50,392 bases of DNA from a virus: IMG/VR virus record IMGVR_UViG_3300048592_000543, positions 1-50,392 of that record. The stretch is one strand, 5' to 3'. Numbering within the stretch: the stretch's first letter is position 1; every line of letters begins with the position of its first letter. The notes beneath the pieces were generated by a model. The model worked only from the letters and a program-made list of their open reading frames with translations, was not told the origin of the DNA and ran no database searches. Made by a program: the position numbers and the translations under genes. This document shows positions 14,138-22,952 of the stretch, in pieces.

Positions 14138-14212
14138 TGTTTTGCCTCCTTGTTGTTGCTCGGCAACCGCTGCCGATGTTTGTAATATGCATCATTAGTG
14201 ATGCCAAGTCAA
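14138..14212 (-). promoter_or_regulatory. Promoter-operator-leader module, copy B
   Basis: Minus-strand promoter: -35 TTGACT (14207-14212), 17-base spacer, -10 CATATT (14184-14189). The spacer contains the palindrome GCATCACTAATGATGC (14189-14204). The leader carries a hairpin TCGGCA/TGCCGA (14160-14176) and then CAACAACAAGGAGG. Compared with copy A, one stem pair changes from A-T to G-C, a compensatory change supporting an RNA structure. Confidence 0.82.
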
Positions 14213-14265
14213 GCAAAAAAATACGCAAATGTAAAATATTTATTTGCGTATTTAAACGCGTAAAC

Positions 14266-14694
14266 CTACTTGTCTTTTCCCGTTGTTGGGCGCGTAATAT
14301 CTCTTAATATAGATCCAACTTCTTTGCAAGGCACCTTAGCTTCGATTGTTCTCTCAGTACTCCCGCCGCCTCGCGCTTCGCCGCCGACTACCCTACCATC
14401 AACTTTCACACCGCCGCCGCCGGTCGTTTTCTCCTTTATTTTTATGTAGCAATTGTCTGGATCGTGTTTCTGATCAAGATCACTAGACTCAAATGTGATT
14501 TCGATTTCATAGCCAGCTTTAACAGCATCATTAATCTGCTCAATAGCATAACTATCAAGATATTTTGATAGCTGTTCTGACATTTGATCAACATCATAAA
14601 CGCTTACAATCGTATACGTTTCTGATGTTTTCAACTCGACACTAAATGCTGTTGATGCAAACAAAAAACCAGCAACAATCAAAGAACGCATCAT
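14266..14694 (-). CDS. Exported protein, function unknown
   Basis: 142 residues with an N-terminal signal peptide (MRSLIVAGFLFASTAFS, cleavage near residue 19). The mature part has an alpha/beta domain, then a Gly-rich segment (TTGGGGVKVDGRVVGGEARG) and two Cys. Probably periplasmic. No family recognised. AAAGGAG precedes the start. It is one of several exported accessory proteins in this central region. Confidence 0.65.
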   Translation of the reverse strand: MMRSLIVAGFLFASTAFSVELKTSETYTIVSVYDVDQMSEQLSKYLDSYAIEQINDAVKAGYEIEITFESSDLDQKHDPDNCYIKIKEKTTGGGGVKVDGRVVGGEARGGGSTERTIEAKVPCKEVGSILRDITRPTTGKDK

Positions 14695-14775
14695 AATGAC
14701 TCCTTTTGTGAGAAATAAAAGAAATCATTATCTCCAAAAAATGATGATTGCAAGTGATTTTTTTACGATTGCGAA

Positions 14776-15162
14776 TTAGATCTGTGCCTCAAGCTTTAAA
14801 TTTTGCCCTTGATATTTTCCGCTTGCATTTATTGCAGTCACTTCGAGATACATTTTTTCTCGACTTACAGTAAGCACACCATCAACATCCTCGCTGTCAA
14901 ATGTCAACATCGCATATTTATCATGCACAGAAACGCATTCGAGTATCACACCACTTCTTTCAACGCGCTTACCGACAAACAAACTATCTGATCTCATCAT
15001 ATCTCTTGGTATCGAGTAATCGTCATTGAAAGTCACCTTTTTTATGATTGGACCAACACCAACTTTTACATATCCATACCATGCAAAATTCTCATTATCA
15101 GCATCATAAACAAGATTTATTTCACCGCCTTTGATCAATCCATTTTTCTTCACTCTGAGCAT
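14776..15162 (-). CDS. Hypothetical beta-rich protein
   Basis: 128 residues, rich in strands and Gly, with no signal peptide. AAAGGGGG lies before the ATG. The last residue of the upstream HTH gene overlaps its start by 13 bases. It looks like a small beta-barrel or sandwich (VYDADNENFAWYGYVKVG). No family recognised. Confidence 0.6.
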   Translation of the reverse strand: MLRVKKNGLIKGGEINLVYDADNENFAWYGYVKVGVGPIIKKVTFNDDYSIPRDMMRSDSLFVGKRVERSGVILECVSVHDKYAMLTFDSEDVDGVLTVSREKMYLEVTAINASGKYQGQNLKLEAQI

Positions 15163-15452
15163 GTTTCCCCCTTTTGTTCTATTTCATCAGAAAAGCATAA
15201 TAAAATCATATCAGCAATTGCAAACCATTTTTTTGCAATTTCATTCGGATTAACTATAGATCCGTTTCTATCGATCTTAAATCCAGGAAAAACCGCATGA
15301 TACTTTTTAATTCTGTGTGATATTGCTGGAGATGTTTTGGAAAGTAGTTTCGCTATTTTCTTATACTGTAGACCATCTCCCATAGCTGCCAATATGATAA
15401 AATCATCGATGTCAAGCAATCTTAAATTAGAAATCTTCGGATTTTCTGTCAT
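15150..15452 (-). CDS. LysR-type winged-helix DNA-binding protein, HTH domain only
   Basis: 100 residues from the ATG at 15452, which overlaps the protease stop (ATGA). The N-terminal part fits a LysR-type HTH: LDIDDFIILAAMGDGLQYKKI, then LLSKTSPAISHRIKKY (recognition helix). The effector-binding domain of full LysR proteins (about 200 residues) is absent, so it would be a constitutive regulator. It is translationally coupled to the protease gene. Confidence 0.55.
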   Translation of the reverse strand: MTENPKISNLRLLDIDDFIILAAMGDGLQYKKIAKLLSKTSPAISHRIKKYHAVFPGFKIDRNGSIVNPNEIAKKWFAIADMILLCFSDEIEQKGETCSE

Positions 15453-16543
15453 TCGATTTTCCAATATTTATCTCTTTCGCTATTTATTTTCTTTAGATTT
15501 AAGCACAGCCTTGAAACATAATCAACAGCAACAAACACATGCTTTGTATACGTTCCAACGGTAAATTGCATATTGCTTGGTAGCTTGCCGTAAGAAACGC
15601 GCTCGCCTTTGTGATCCAGCCAGAATATTTCAACATCTGATTTGCTTACGTTTGCTATCGTCATATTGACTTTTCTTAGACTGTATTTGCTTTTTGCTTG
15701 CTGTTCTCCACTACAATATTGCTCCGGTGGATCAGGCGGCGGCGGATTTGGGCCTGAATCATCTCTATAGATGATGTGGCTAGTTCCAAAGCCAACGCTA
15801 TTGCATCCATAACCTATTTCCATGTAGCCGCGCTCACCCCAATTCTCAGACCAGGAGTTTTTTAAAATCCATCCTCTCTTTGTCCATCCAACCAACGTAA
15901 CAGCATGGTTGACTTGTGCCGCTAGACCGCAATAATAACCGCCCTGGTATTGCCAAAATGAATTGTCAGCATAGAGAGTAGTCCAGACAGGACCATAGCG
16001 GTAAATCGCTTCTTTGATCGAATTGATATCGTTCGAAACATCGCGCCATGATGTAAGATAATCGATTGCAGAAAGCCCAGATTTACAAGATCCATTTCTA
16101 GCAGTGTATGGATAAAGCCTTGCATCGATACCGCCTTGATACTCCTTGCCTCGATCCATATGGTAGTCATGTAGAGCCCATCCACCAGAACACCCATAGC
16201 TATCCCCATTTTTATAGCTGCAATCGACTAGATATTGCTCAGACAGATCGAGCGTTTTACCGGTTCTTAGCTTGATAACATCCTGTAAAACTGCCGTTGT
16301 TGCAAACGCATAGCAGCTACCACATTGACCTTGGTTTTCAACAGGAGTCAATCCGCTTGTGCGCCAATCAAATGATTCAGGTAATGTTGATCCGCTAGAT
16401 CTGTAAGCGTTTACATTCGGCTTGTAATCTTCTGGGACAATCAAGCCGCGAATGTTTTCGAGATTTGTGTTGTATGGATATTTCGATAGATCGTTTCCGA
16501 ATGCTATCGATGATAGAAAAATTAAAATCATGTATTTCATCAT
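15449..16543 (-). CDS. Exported papain-like (C1A) protease with VHL-like C-terminal domain
   Basis: 364 residues. Signal peptide (about 1-16, YMILIFLSSIAFG) and a short propeptide-like stretch precede a complete C1A domain: oxyanion Gln71, nucleophile Cys77 in QGQCGSCYAF, His213 in NHAVTLVGW and Asn229 in KNSWSENWG, all in the papain order. A Pro-rich linker (265-273) leads to residues 288-345, which match the VHL beta domain pattern (IANVSKSDVEIFWLDHKG, Y-x-x-L-P, then TY-x-x-H). The fold is common in eukaryotes and some bacteria. In a phage it is probably a secreted effector or fibre-associated protease. SD AGGATGG lies before the ATG at 16543. Confidence 0.85.
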   Translation of the reverse strand: MMKYMILIFLSSIAFGNDLSKYPYNTNLENIRGLIVPEDYKPNVNAYRSSGSTLPESFDWRTSGLTPVENQGQCGSCYAFATTAVLQDVIKLRTGKTLDLSEQYLVDCSYKNGDSYGCSGGWALHDYHMDRGKEYQGGIDARLYPYTARNGSCKSGLSAIDYLTSWRDVSNDINSIKEAIYRYGPVWTTLYADNSFWQYQGGYYCGLAAQVNHAVTLVGWTKRGWILKNSWSENWGERGYMEIGYGCNSVGFGTSHIIYRDDSGPNPPPPDPPEQYCSGEQQAKSKYSLRKVNMTIANVSKSDVEIFWLDHKGERVSYGKLPSNMQFTVGTYTKHVFVAVDYVSRLCLNLKKINSERDKYWKIE

Positions 16544-17421
16544 AAACCAATCCATCCTGAAAAAATTATTGTTCCTGATGTGTTAAAACTTGTGCAAGCA
16601 ACAGCTGCTAATGCTGTAGTATAAATATAAAATTGATCTGTTCCGCTTGTACTCATTAAGCTAATTTGTGAACCATATCCAGCAGTAGAAAATATTTGTA
16701 ATGGATAAGAATATGATGTCGATCCATATGGATCAAATGGCATTGTTATATATGTGTTTCCAGACAAAGAACCATCATTACCAGACCAAAAAACCTTACC
16801 AAATATAAAAACACCATTTCCCATTCTTACATAATAACCCTCACCAGATTGTCCAGTAAATGAACCGGAATTGCATGATATAACAGGAGTCCAAGTGTTT
16901 ACCGTATAATTTGATAATGTTGATGAACCCCCAGCAATACCGATACCATTTGCAAAATCAACTTTTCCAGTGCTTGCTATAGACATCCTCTTAAAACTAT
17001 CCGAAGTCCCCCCAGCATAAAAATCAATTCCACCGCTCGCATGTCTCGCGCCTAGAATCAATCCACCGCTCAAATTATCATCGGCAGAAAGAGAAAAAGC
17101 ATCCTGCCTAAATAGTCCATTTGTTGTATATGTAGGACCTTGAACGGTTAGCTTTGCATCTCCAGAATTTTGCCCAATCTCAATACCTGATTGTGATGAT
17201 GTTGTATTACCAGTTCCTTTAACAGCCATCGCACCACTTGTTGCCGATACAGTGCTAACACCAGAATTAGCTTCGAGAAGCTTATTGCTTTTAACCGTTG
17301 ATCCAGTAGCAGCATCTAAGATTAGATTGCCATTTGGAGCGGTGATTTTTTTATCAACTCCAAATGCTAGCATTGACGTTATTGATAGAAGCACTAACAA
17401 AAAATATTTGAATTTACTCAT
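16540..17421 (-). CDS. Tail fibre-like protein with signal peptide
   Basis: 293 residues from the ATG at 17421 (GGAG 8 bases upstream). An N-terminal signal-like hydrophobic segment (YFLLVLLSITSMLAFG) precedes strands typical of fibre shafts (NGNLILDAATGSTVKSNKLL) and a Gly/Ser/Thr/Tyr-rich C-terminal receptor-binding type region. The stop overlaps the protease start by four bases. Signal peptides are unusual for phage fibres, so it may be an exported adhesin rather than a virion part. Confidence 0.6.
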   Translation of the reverse strand: MSKFKYFLLVLLSITSMLAFGVDKKITAPNGNLILDAATGSTVKSNKLLEANSGVSTVSATSGAMAVKGTGNTTSSQSGIEIGQNSGDAKLTVQGPTYTTNGLFRQDAFSLSADDNLSGGLILGARHASGGIDFYAGGTSDSFKRMSIASTGKVDFANGIGIAGGSSTLSNYTVNTWTPVISCNSGSFTGQSGEGYYVRMGNGVFIFGKVFWSGNDGSLSGNTYITMPFDPYGSTSYSYPLQIFSTAGYGSQISLMSTSGTDQFYIYTTALAAVACTSFNTSGTIIFSGWIGL

Positions 17422-17427
17422 GATCAT

Positions 17428-17454
17428 TCTCCTTTTTTGTTTTTATAGTTCAGC
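17428..17454 (-). repeat. 27-bp direct repeat at fibre gene ends, copy 1
   Basis: The 27 bases at 17428-17454 recur exactly at 18443-18469. Read on the minus strand each copy contains the last codons and TAA of a fibre gene and the A-rich ribosome site (AAAAAAGGAGA) of the next gene. The repeats bracket the duplicated fibre gene and probably mark the duplication event. Confidence 0.85.
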
Positions 17455-18435
17455 ATCCCAAACGATTGTTGCCGTAGTGTTTCCAGCAACGCGAGTCAAC
17501 GCGCACCCATTGCCAGCGACTAGACCAGCGGCGACTTCAAGCGATAGATAACCCTGATCGATACTGTTTGCCGTTCCTGCGATTGTAACGCCAACAGGAT
17601 TCGCGGTGTTATCGTCGTCAATGGCTTGATATACGGTAGCAAGCCCGAACGATGGAGTAGGCACCTTTCGCATTGGCACAGGAAAAACAACCGATCCCTC
17701 AAACAGTGTTGTTGACGATGCTTTGCCAACAGCGAAAACCTGCTTGTGACCATCGCCATCAGAATTCGCGCCATCCACAAAACACGATCTCAGGCAAAGC
17801 AAATAGTCATCATACTGAGTAGCACCGGCTCTTTGCCAAGGCATTGCTTCAGTCCCGATATTTAGACAAGCTTGTGTTGCTTCGATATGCTGGCCATCTG
17901 TTGGCGAACCAGTCAACGAGATGTAAGGAGCAATAGTTTTTGCTGTCGCTGGTACGGTAGCGCAAATCAAAAACCGCTTGAACATTCCAGACAATCTTGC
18001 ATAAGAAATTGCTGTAGATGCAACGGTAGTTCCAGCAAGAATTGTTGCTGGATCCGCATTAACACCCGCAACATACTTGATTAATAAATTGACATTTCCA
18101 GCAGCCAAACCAGATGATTTTCTGAGGTAAACGGAAAACACCACTTTCCTTGTCACCATCGGCAAAACCGATTCAGTTTCGATTGGCTGAAGTAACGCAA
18201 TACCAGTTCCAGCGCCTCTTGTGACGTTCTTGATTCTAACGCCATACTTATGCAATCCAATCAAACCTGGTGCTGTTGAAATATCTTGGCGCGAAACCTC
18301 TACTGATGTGTGATCGTGAGATAACCACCAGCGATCTAATCCGTAGGTGGTAGTCAATGTTTGATTTCCAGAGACAATTCGCTGTGCGGTTTCAAAGCCA
18401 GAATTCACTAAAAAGTTTTTTGTTTCGTATTTCAT
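17443..18435 (-). CDS. Tail fibre protein, duplicated paralogue A
   Basis: 330 residues, paralogous to the next gene. The opening FLVNSGFETAQR and YGLDRWWL are typical of phage receptor-binding or carbohydrate-binding fibre proteins (a jelly-roll-like domain about 10-200: DRWWLSHDHTSVEVSRQD, GQHIEATQACLNIG). The remainder is beta-rich and ends in DAEL, as in the paralogue. It probably binds the host surface. AAAGGAG precedes the ATG. Confidence 0.7.
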   Translation of the reverse strand: MKYETKNFLVNSGFETAQRIVSGNQTLTTTYGLDRWWLSHDHTSVEVSRQDISTAPGLIGLHKYGVRIKNVTRGAGTGIALLQPIETESVLPMVTRKVVFSVYLRKSSGLAAGNVNLLIKYVAGVNADPATILAGTTVASTAISYARLSGMFKRFLICATVPATAKTIAPYISLTGSPTDGQHIEATQACLNIGTEAMPWQRAGATQYDDYLLCLRSCFVDGANSDGDGHKQVFAVGKASSTTLFEGSVVFPVPMRKVPTPSFGLATVYQAIDDDNTANPVGVTIAGTANSIDQGYLSLEVAAGLVAGNGCALTRVAGNTTATIVWDAEL

Positions 18436-18442
18436 TTTTATA

Positions 18443-18469
18443 TCTCCTTTTTTGTTTTTATAGTTCAGC
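18443..18469 (-). repeat. 27-bp direct repeat at fibre gene ends, copy 2
   Basis: Exact copy of 17428-17454, at the 3' end of the second fibre paralogue. With copy 1 it frames one duplicated unit of about 1015 bases. Confidence 0.85.
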
Positions 18470-19456
18470 GTCGGCAGCTATATTACCGCCAGCGCTCCCA
18501 CCACCAGCAGTATCCCTAGATAAAGATACTCTCAAATATTCGTTTGCAGATGTTGAATATGTTGGAGTATTCAATAAATCAACGGATAAAGATAATTCTG
18601 TTAAATCAGGGTTTCTTCTCATTATAACAGGATATGGAAAAATTGGAGCCTCTGTTAAATATCCCGCATTTCCTGCTACATATCCAACATATGACCATCT
18701 TCTGTTACAAAAATACCTCTGACACAACGCAAGCTCACCACCGATAGTTTTTCCAGCGCGGATGAATGGAGCGGCAACAGAACCAATGTTGAGCATTGCT
18801 TGTGTTGCATCAACATTCTGCCCATCTGTAGGATTTCCAGCCATTTCTATATAAGCGGCAATAGTTCTTGCTGAAAACGGAACAAGTGCTGTCAATGAAT
18901 AACGCAACCAATTAGTAGATAATTCTCCGTTGGTAATAGTTTTAGATGCTAGTAAAGCTCCTGTACTCATTGTTAATGCCGAAACATCTGTAGATGATGA
19001 ATGAATTAAACCAAGCATCATATTACCAGATACTAAACCAGATGATTTTCTAAGATAGATACTGAATGTAATTGTTTTACCGACAAATGGGATTACATTC
19101 ATAGTCTCTATAACTTGCATTAGATTGATATATGTCCCAGATCCCCTTGTTGTGTTTGTTATTCTAGCATAGGCTTGCGTTCCGTTTAACCCAGGATCGC
19201 CTGTAATGTTCTGCCTACTTATAGTGACCGCTGTATGATTATGTTTTAACCACCATCTATCAATTCCATAGGTTTGTGATGTTGTTTGGTTTCCAGTTCC
19301 AATTCTCTGAGCAAAATCCATTCCCCCATTTATCAAATAATTATCCGCCGAAACATCAGGCGACAACACACTATCCGCTTGCAGGTTTTCAAGCTTTGTT
19401 GTCACTCCGGTTCTGCCGAGTATCCTGTTTAATATACCTGCTTTTGATGCAATCAT
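18458..19456 (-). CDS. Tail fibre protein, duplicated paralogue B
   Basis: 332 residues. Same layout as the preceding gene (YGIDRWWLKHNHTAVTISRQ, GQNVDATQAMLNIG, terminal DAEL) with an extra N-terminal segment of about 30 residues (ASKAGILNRILG), which may be the virion attachment part. The sequences have diverged, most in the C-terminal third, as expected when paired fibres bind different receptors. GAGG precedes the ATG. Confidence 0.7.
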   Translation of the reverse strand: MIASKAGILNRILGRTGVTTKLENLQADSVLSPDVSADNYLINGGMDFAQRIGTGNQTTSQTYGIDRWWLKHNHTAVTISRQNITGDPGLNGTQAYARITNTTRGSGTYINLMQVIETMNVIPFVGKTITFSIYLRKSSGLVSGNMMLGLIHSSSTDVSALTMSTGALLASKTITNGELSTNWLRYSLTALVPFSARTIAAYIEMAGNPTDGQNVDATQAMLNIGSVAAPFIRAGKTIGGELALCQRYFCNRRWSYVGYVAGNAGYLTEAPIFPYPVIMRRNPDLTELSLSVDLLNTPTYSTSANEYLRVSLSRDTAGGGSAGGNIAADAEL

Positions 19457-19473
19457 TTTGTTTACCTCACTAA

Positions 19474-20556
19474 TTAATTTCTTACTAATCTTATGCCATA
19501 TCCAGACCCATTTCCATTTGTGTCTTCGCCGCCGCCAGTTACTTTAATGCTTATATTTCCATTTATAAACTGTCCAGTATTGTTTGTTAGTCTAAAAGTT
19601 ACAGCATCAGACGTGTAAATGTAAGTTATTGTTGCTCCACTTTGTACAGGTGTAATAATTCCAGTTTGCAAACTTGTTGTTGATGAATTATTTTTGACTA
19701 TATCGTGATAGTAACCATAAACAACACTTCCAGCGTTACCATATCCGCCAAATCGTATTTCAATAACAGCCATGGCATAGTTATCATCAAAATACAAAAC
19801 CCAAGGATCTGTCGATGATCCTGAAGATATATTAAAACCCCTTGCATCTTCGTTATATCCCCAGTAACCGCTGTCATATCCGGACAACTTAACACCATCA
19901 TATCTTACACCAAAGGCCCTTGAATCAGTGCTAGCACCAAGCGCTGTGTACGATAAACTTGCCGATCCAGGATGATAAAGACCTAAAAAACCATCTGCTT
20001 GCGCTCCTGTATAATCCTCTAATTGGATTAGTGTTGTTTTGTATGTACTGTTTGAGTTTCTCAATCTTAATATAGAATTTGGATTTCCAGCATCATCATT
20101 AACATGCAAACTCGCCGCAGGATCATTTGTACCAATCCCCACAAATCCATTATTTTTGCCATGAAAAACTAAATTACTATTTACAGTCATACTTAAAAAA
20201 GGATTATTTGAAGGATTTTTTCCTCCCCATATTTGCCAATAATTTGTTGCTGAATTGTATCCAGATATTAATTGTTGATAATTTGCAGAGTCTGTAGTGC
20301 TTTCCAGGCGTATCATTTCATTACTGCTTGATTTAATATTAAGTGGATTAGCTGGTGTTGCCGTTCCAATCCCAACACGATTGTTGCTTGTATCAACAGC
20401 CAGCGTATTGTTGTCAAAATTCAAAACTCCAGTGATTTTTGAAATGAATGCTTGAAATTTCGCCTGATCATAAACAGCCTTATCAACAGCTGCTACCGAT
20501 AGCGCAACAAGCAAAAAGAAAAATACACCACCAAAAAATGCTTTTGTGTTTTTCAT
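19474..20556 (-). CDS. Fibre-like protein with signal peptide and VGIGT repeat
   Basis: 360 residues from the ATG at 20556 (GGAGG 8 bases upstream), overlapping the upstream stop by one base. A signal-like segment (KAFFGGVFFFLLVALSVAAV) is followed by shaft repeats of the NNRVGIGTATPANPLNIK type (about 62-79) and a second GFVGIGTNDPAASLHVN, then a beta-rich C-terminal region. Such repeats occur in phage tail spikes and in surface proteins of Bdellovibrio-like bacteria. The signal peptide suggests export, as for the fibre at 16540-17421. Confidence 0.6.
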   Translation of the reverse strand: MKNTKAFFGGVFFFLLVALSVAAVDKAVYDQAKFQAFISKITGVLNFDNNTLAVDTSNNRVGIGTATPANPLNIKSSSNEMIRLESTTDSANYQQLISGYNSATNYWQIWGGKNPSNNPFLSMTVNSNLVFHGKNNGFVGIGTNDPAASLHVNDDAGNPNSILRLRNSNSTYKTTLIQLEDYTGAQADGFLGLYHPGSASLSYTALGASTDSRAFGVRYDGVKLSGYDSGYWGYNEDARGFNISSGSSTDPWVLYFDDNYAMAVIEIRFGGYGNAGSVVYGYYHDIVKNNSSTTSLQTGIITPVQSGATITYIYTSDAVTFRLTNNTGQFINGNISIKVTGGGEDTNGNGSGYGIRLVRN

Positions 20557-22949
20557 TATACAATCCTCCAATCGTCTGTTCCGTTGTAAACTAATTCGCA
20601 GCTATCACCTGCGGTAGTAAGATCCAAATCGTCACTCGCGCCATGAATCTTTTTACCGTTTCTAGCAATGCGCACATAGTCGGTTAATGACCACGTTCCA
20701 TCAAAATCAATGACACGAACCTTATCGCCAAGAGATGGATTTGCTGGCAATGTCAAAATCATTTGACCGGTAGGATTAGCAAGAACCTCATCCCATGTCA
20801 CCAACGAATATGCCGCGCTTTTAACCAGCGTTTGCCATGACTTTGCTGGAACGAAAGAAGCATTCGCGCCACAATATGCCGTCACCTTGCAATTTGTCGA
20901 ACCGCCAAGAATTGCAGCAAGTGTTTGACCGGTTTGCTGCGCGATGAGTGTTGATGATGCTTTGAGATAACTTGCAGCATCGTGTTGCTCCCAATACCCA
21001 GAGCCAAGGTCAACTTCAAGGATGAGTTTCGGAACACCAGGAAGACCATGTGAAAGTGTTGCGGCGAACATCGTATCTAGGTTAGTCGCTGTATCGATCC
21101 ATTCCTTAGCCCTTGCCGCGCTCACAGATCCTGCAAGCCCTTTGTTTAAAAGATCGAGCTTGACTGTTGATGTTGATGACTGTCCACTTAGATCGACATA
21201 AAGATCGTTTTCATCGATATCAACGATGTAGTCGAGAAGATCTCTTTTGAAATCTCCATTTGCAATCTGAGATTTCCAATCTTGATTTGCTGGCGCTAAA
21301 CCTGCATTATGCGATATTTTTGCAGCGTATACTTTCCAGATTTCATCATCAGAGAATGCATTGCCATTGCAGAAAAAGAATTCATCGATTAGACCGATAA
21401 AATAATTACCGCCTGTGTTTCTGCCAAGCTCAAAAATAGGTGTTCCAGCTGGGTTTAATCCAGCTGGCAAAACATGAGAACCAATAAGCACACTATTAAC
21501 ATATAAATAAAATGTGTTTTCACTTGCGACATATTTCAAGAGAGCGTGTAACCATTCGCTTGCCGTTAATGAATATGAATAGTTCACCTCAGTGTTTCCA
21601 GATCCATCTGTTGAGCAAACCGTTCTAAAACCTGTAGTTGTCATAAAAAGAATGAATGACCTAAATGCTCCGGCGGTATTCCACTGCGAAAAAAGAGTTT
21701 GAATACTTGCTATTGATGTCGCCTTAAACCATCCACCTGCCGTAAAATTTGTATCACCAGGATTAAAATGCGCATCGGTAGATGATAGATATTGCGAAGA
21801 ACCGTTAAACCCTGCGCATTGATCATCAACACCCATAATACCAATTTGATCAAACAAAACAGTTCCGTTATTTGTCAAATTGTGCGCTAAAGATGTGTTG
21901 CCATCATTAACAGAAGTCAAATTAAAAAAGCTTGTGTTTGCGTATGCAGCGCTAGGAAATGATCCTTGCGCGAGAACATGGCCAGCAGATACTTGATCGG
22001 CGCTACCTGTCGCGCCAACAGTTTTTTCAACACTCGCAACAAGAGGAGAAACGACGATTGAAGGCACCTGAAATTTTGCCGGATAAGTGATCACCGATGT
22101 TGTTGACCATGCCGCCGTTACCCGACGAGTAACGCCGATCTTCACATATCGGAATTGATCGATAGAATCGAAGCCAATTGTTGACAGATAGAAGTTTGTT
22201 GAAACAACAGGAATAAGCTCGCGGTTTGTTCCGGTCACTGGAATTGCTGCCGGTAATCCATATGTGTCAACATATAAATAATATGTGGTATCATCTACCG
22301 GCGTAATCAGTGAATCGAGATCAAAAGTAAGATCTTTCCCAAAATCAGACTCGGCAGTTCCAGCGCCGTCATATGTCGCTAAAATCCTACCATCAGCGGC
22401 AACAAGATAACCGCCTTTGATGACGATTGTGCCATCAGCTGCAACGCTTTGAACCTTGAAAGAGCTATCGCCGGAAGCGCCAGGAATCCACTTCTTGTCA
22501 CTTGCGCGGAAAACTAGCGCCTGTCCTTCTTCGGCACCTGTAGCGATAACATCAGCAAGCTCGTCTAAAACGATTGGATCCTGCAAAACAACAAGAGCTA
22601 TATCTTGCGTTGATCCTGTGTTGTTTGTGACTCTGATGTGCGTCTTTTCGCTGCCTGGTGTCGCCTCGATTGTCCAATCAAGAAGATCATCTCCGGATAC
22701 AAGCGTAAGCTCTCCGGTTCCAGTATTCCAAAGATAAAGATCGTAGCGAAGATCATCGAATGAGCTAACATTAAAATTGTGATCGAATGATTGACTTGCG
22801 CTATCAAGCAGGTTTTCAATCGTGAAATACCTGGCATTCATGTTGTCGCCGATTTTTGTATACAGCGCTTCTATTGAAGCATGTAGCGCGACACCCCCAG
22901 CGGTTCCTAACGCTGGATGGTCAAGCTCTAGCCTGGAAACTATTGTCAT
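20556..22949 (-). CDS. Large tail fibre with LamG/concanavalin-like domain
   Basis: 797 residues. The N-terminal 180 residues are probably the virion-binding part. A LamG/concanavalin A-like lectin domain spans about 380-560 (AGFNGSSQYLSS, FTAGGWFKATS, LYVNSVLIGSH, GLIDEFFFCNG). The C-terminal 200 residues resemble a phage fibre tip (TWSLTDYVRIARNGKKIHG). It is the best candidate for the main receptor-binding fibre. Conserved Trp and Asp in the lectin part suggest sugar binding. Confidence 0.75.
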   Translation of the reverse strand: MTIVSRLELDHPALGTAGGVALHASIEALYTKIGDNMNARYFTIENLLDSASQSFDHNFNVSSFDDLRYDLYLWNTGTGELTLVSGDDLLDWTIEATPGSEKTHIRVTNNTGSTQDIALVVLQDPIVLDELADVIATGAEEGQALVFRASDKKWIPGASGDSSFKVQSVAADGTIVIKGGYLVAADGRILATYDGAGTAESDFGKDLTFDLDSLITPVDDTTYYLYVDTYGLPAAIPVTGTNRELIPVVSTNFYLSTIGFDSIDQFRYVKIGVTRRVTAAWSTTSVITYPAKFQVPSIVVSPLVASVEKTVGATGSADQVSAGHVLAQGSFPSAAYANTSFFNLTSVNDGNTSLAHNLTNNGTVLFDQIGIMGVDDQCAGFNGSSQYLSSTDAHFNPGDTNFTAGGWFKATSIASIQTLFSQWNTAGAFRSFILFMTTTGFRTVCSTDGSGNTEVNYSYSLTASEWLHALLKYVASENTFYLYVNSVLIGSHVLPAGLNPAGTPIFELGRNTGGNYFIGLIDEFFFCNGNAFSDDEIWKVYAAKISHNAGLAPANQDWKSQIANGDFKRDLLDYIVDIDENDLYVDLSGQSSTSTVKLDLLNKGLAGSVSAARAKEWIDTATNLDTMFAATLSHGLPGVPKLILEVDLGSGYWEQHDAASYLKASSTLIAQQTGQTLAAILGGSTNCKVTAYCGANASFVPAKSWQTLVKSAAYSLVTWDEVLANPTGQMILTLPANPSLGDKVRVIDFDGTWSLTDYVRIARNGKKIHGASDDLDLTTAGDSCELVYNGTDDWRIV

Positions 22950-22952
22950 CTT

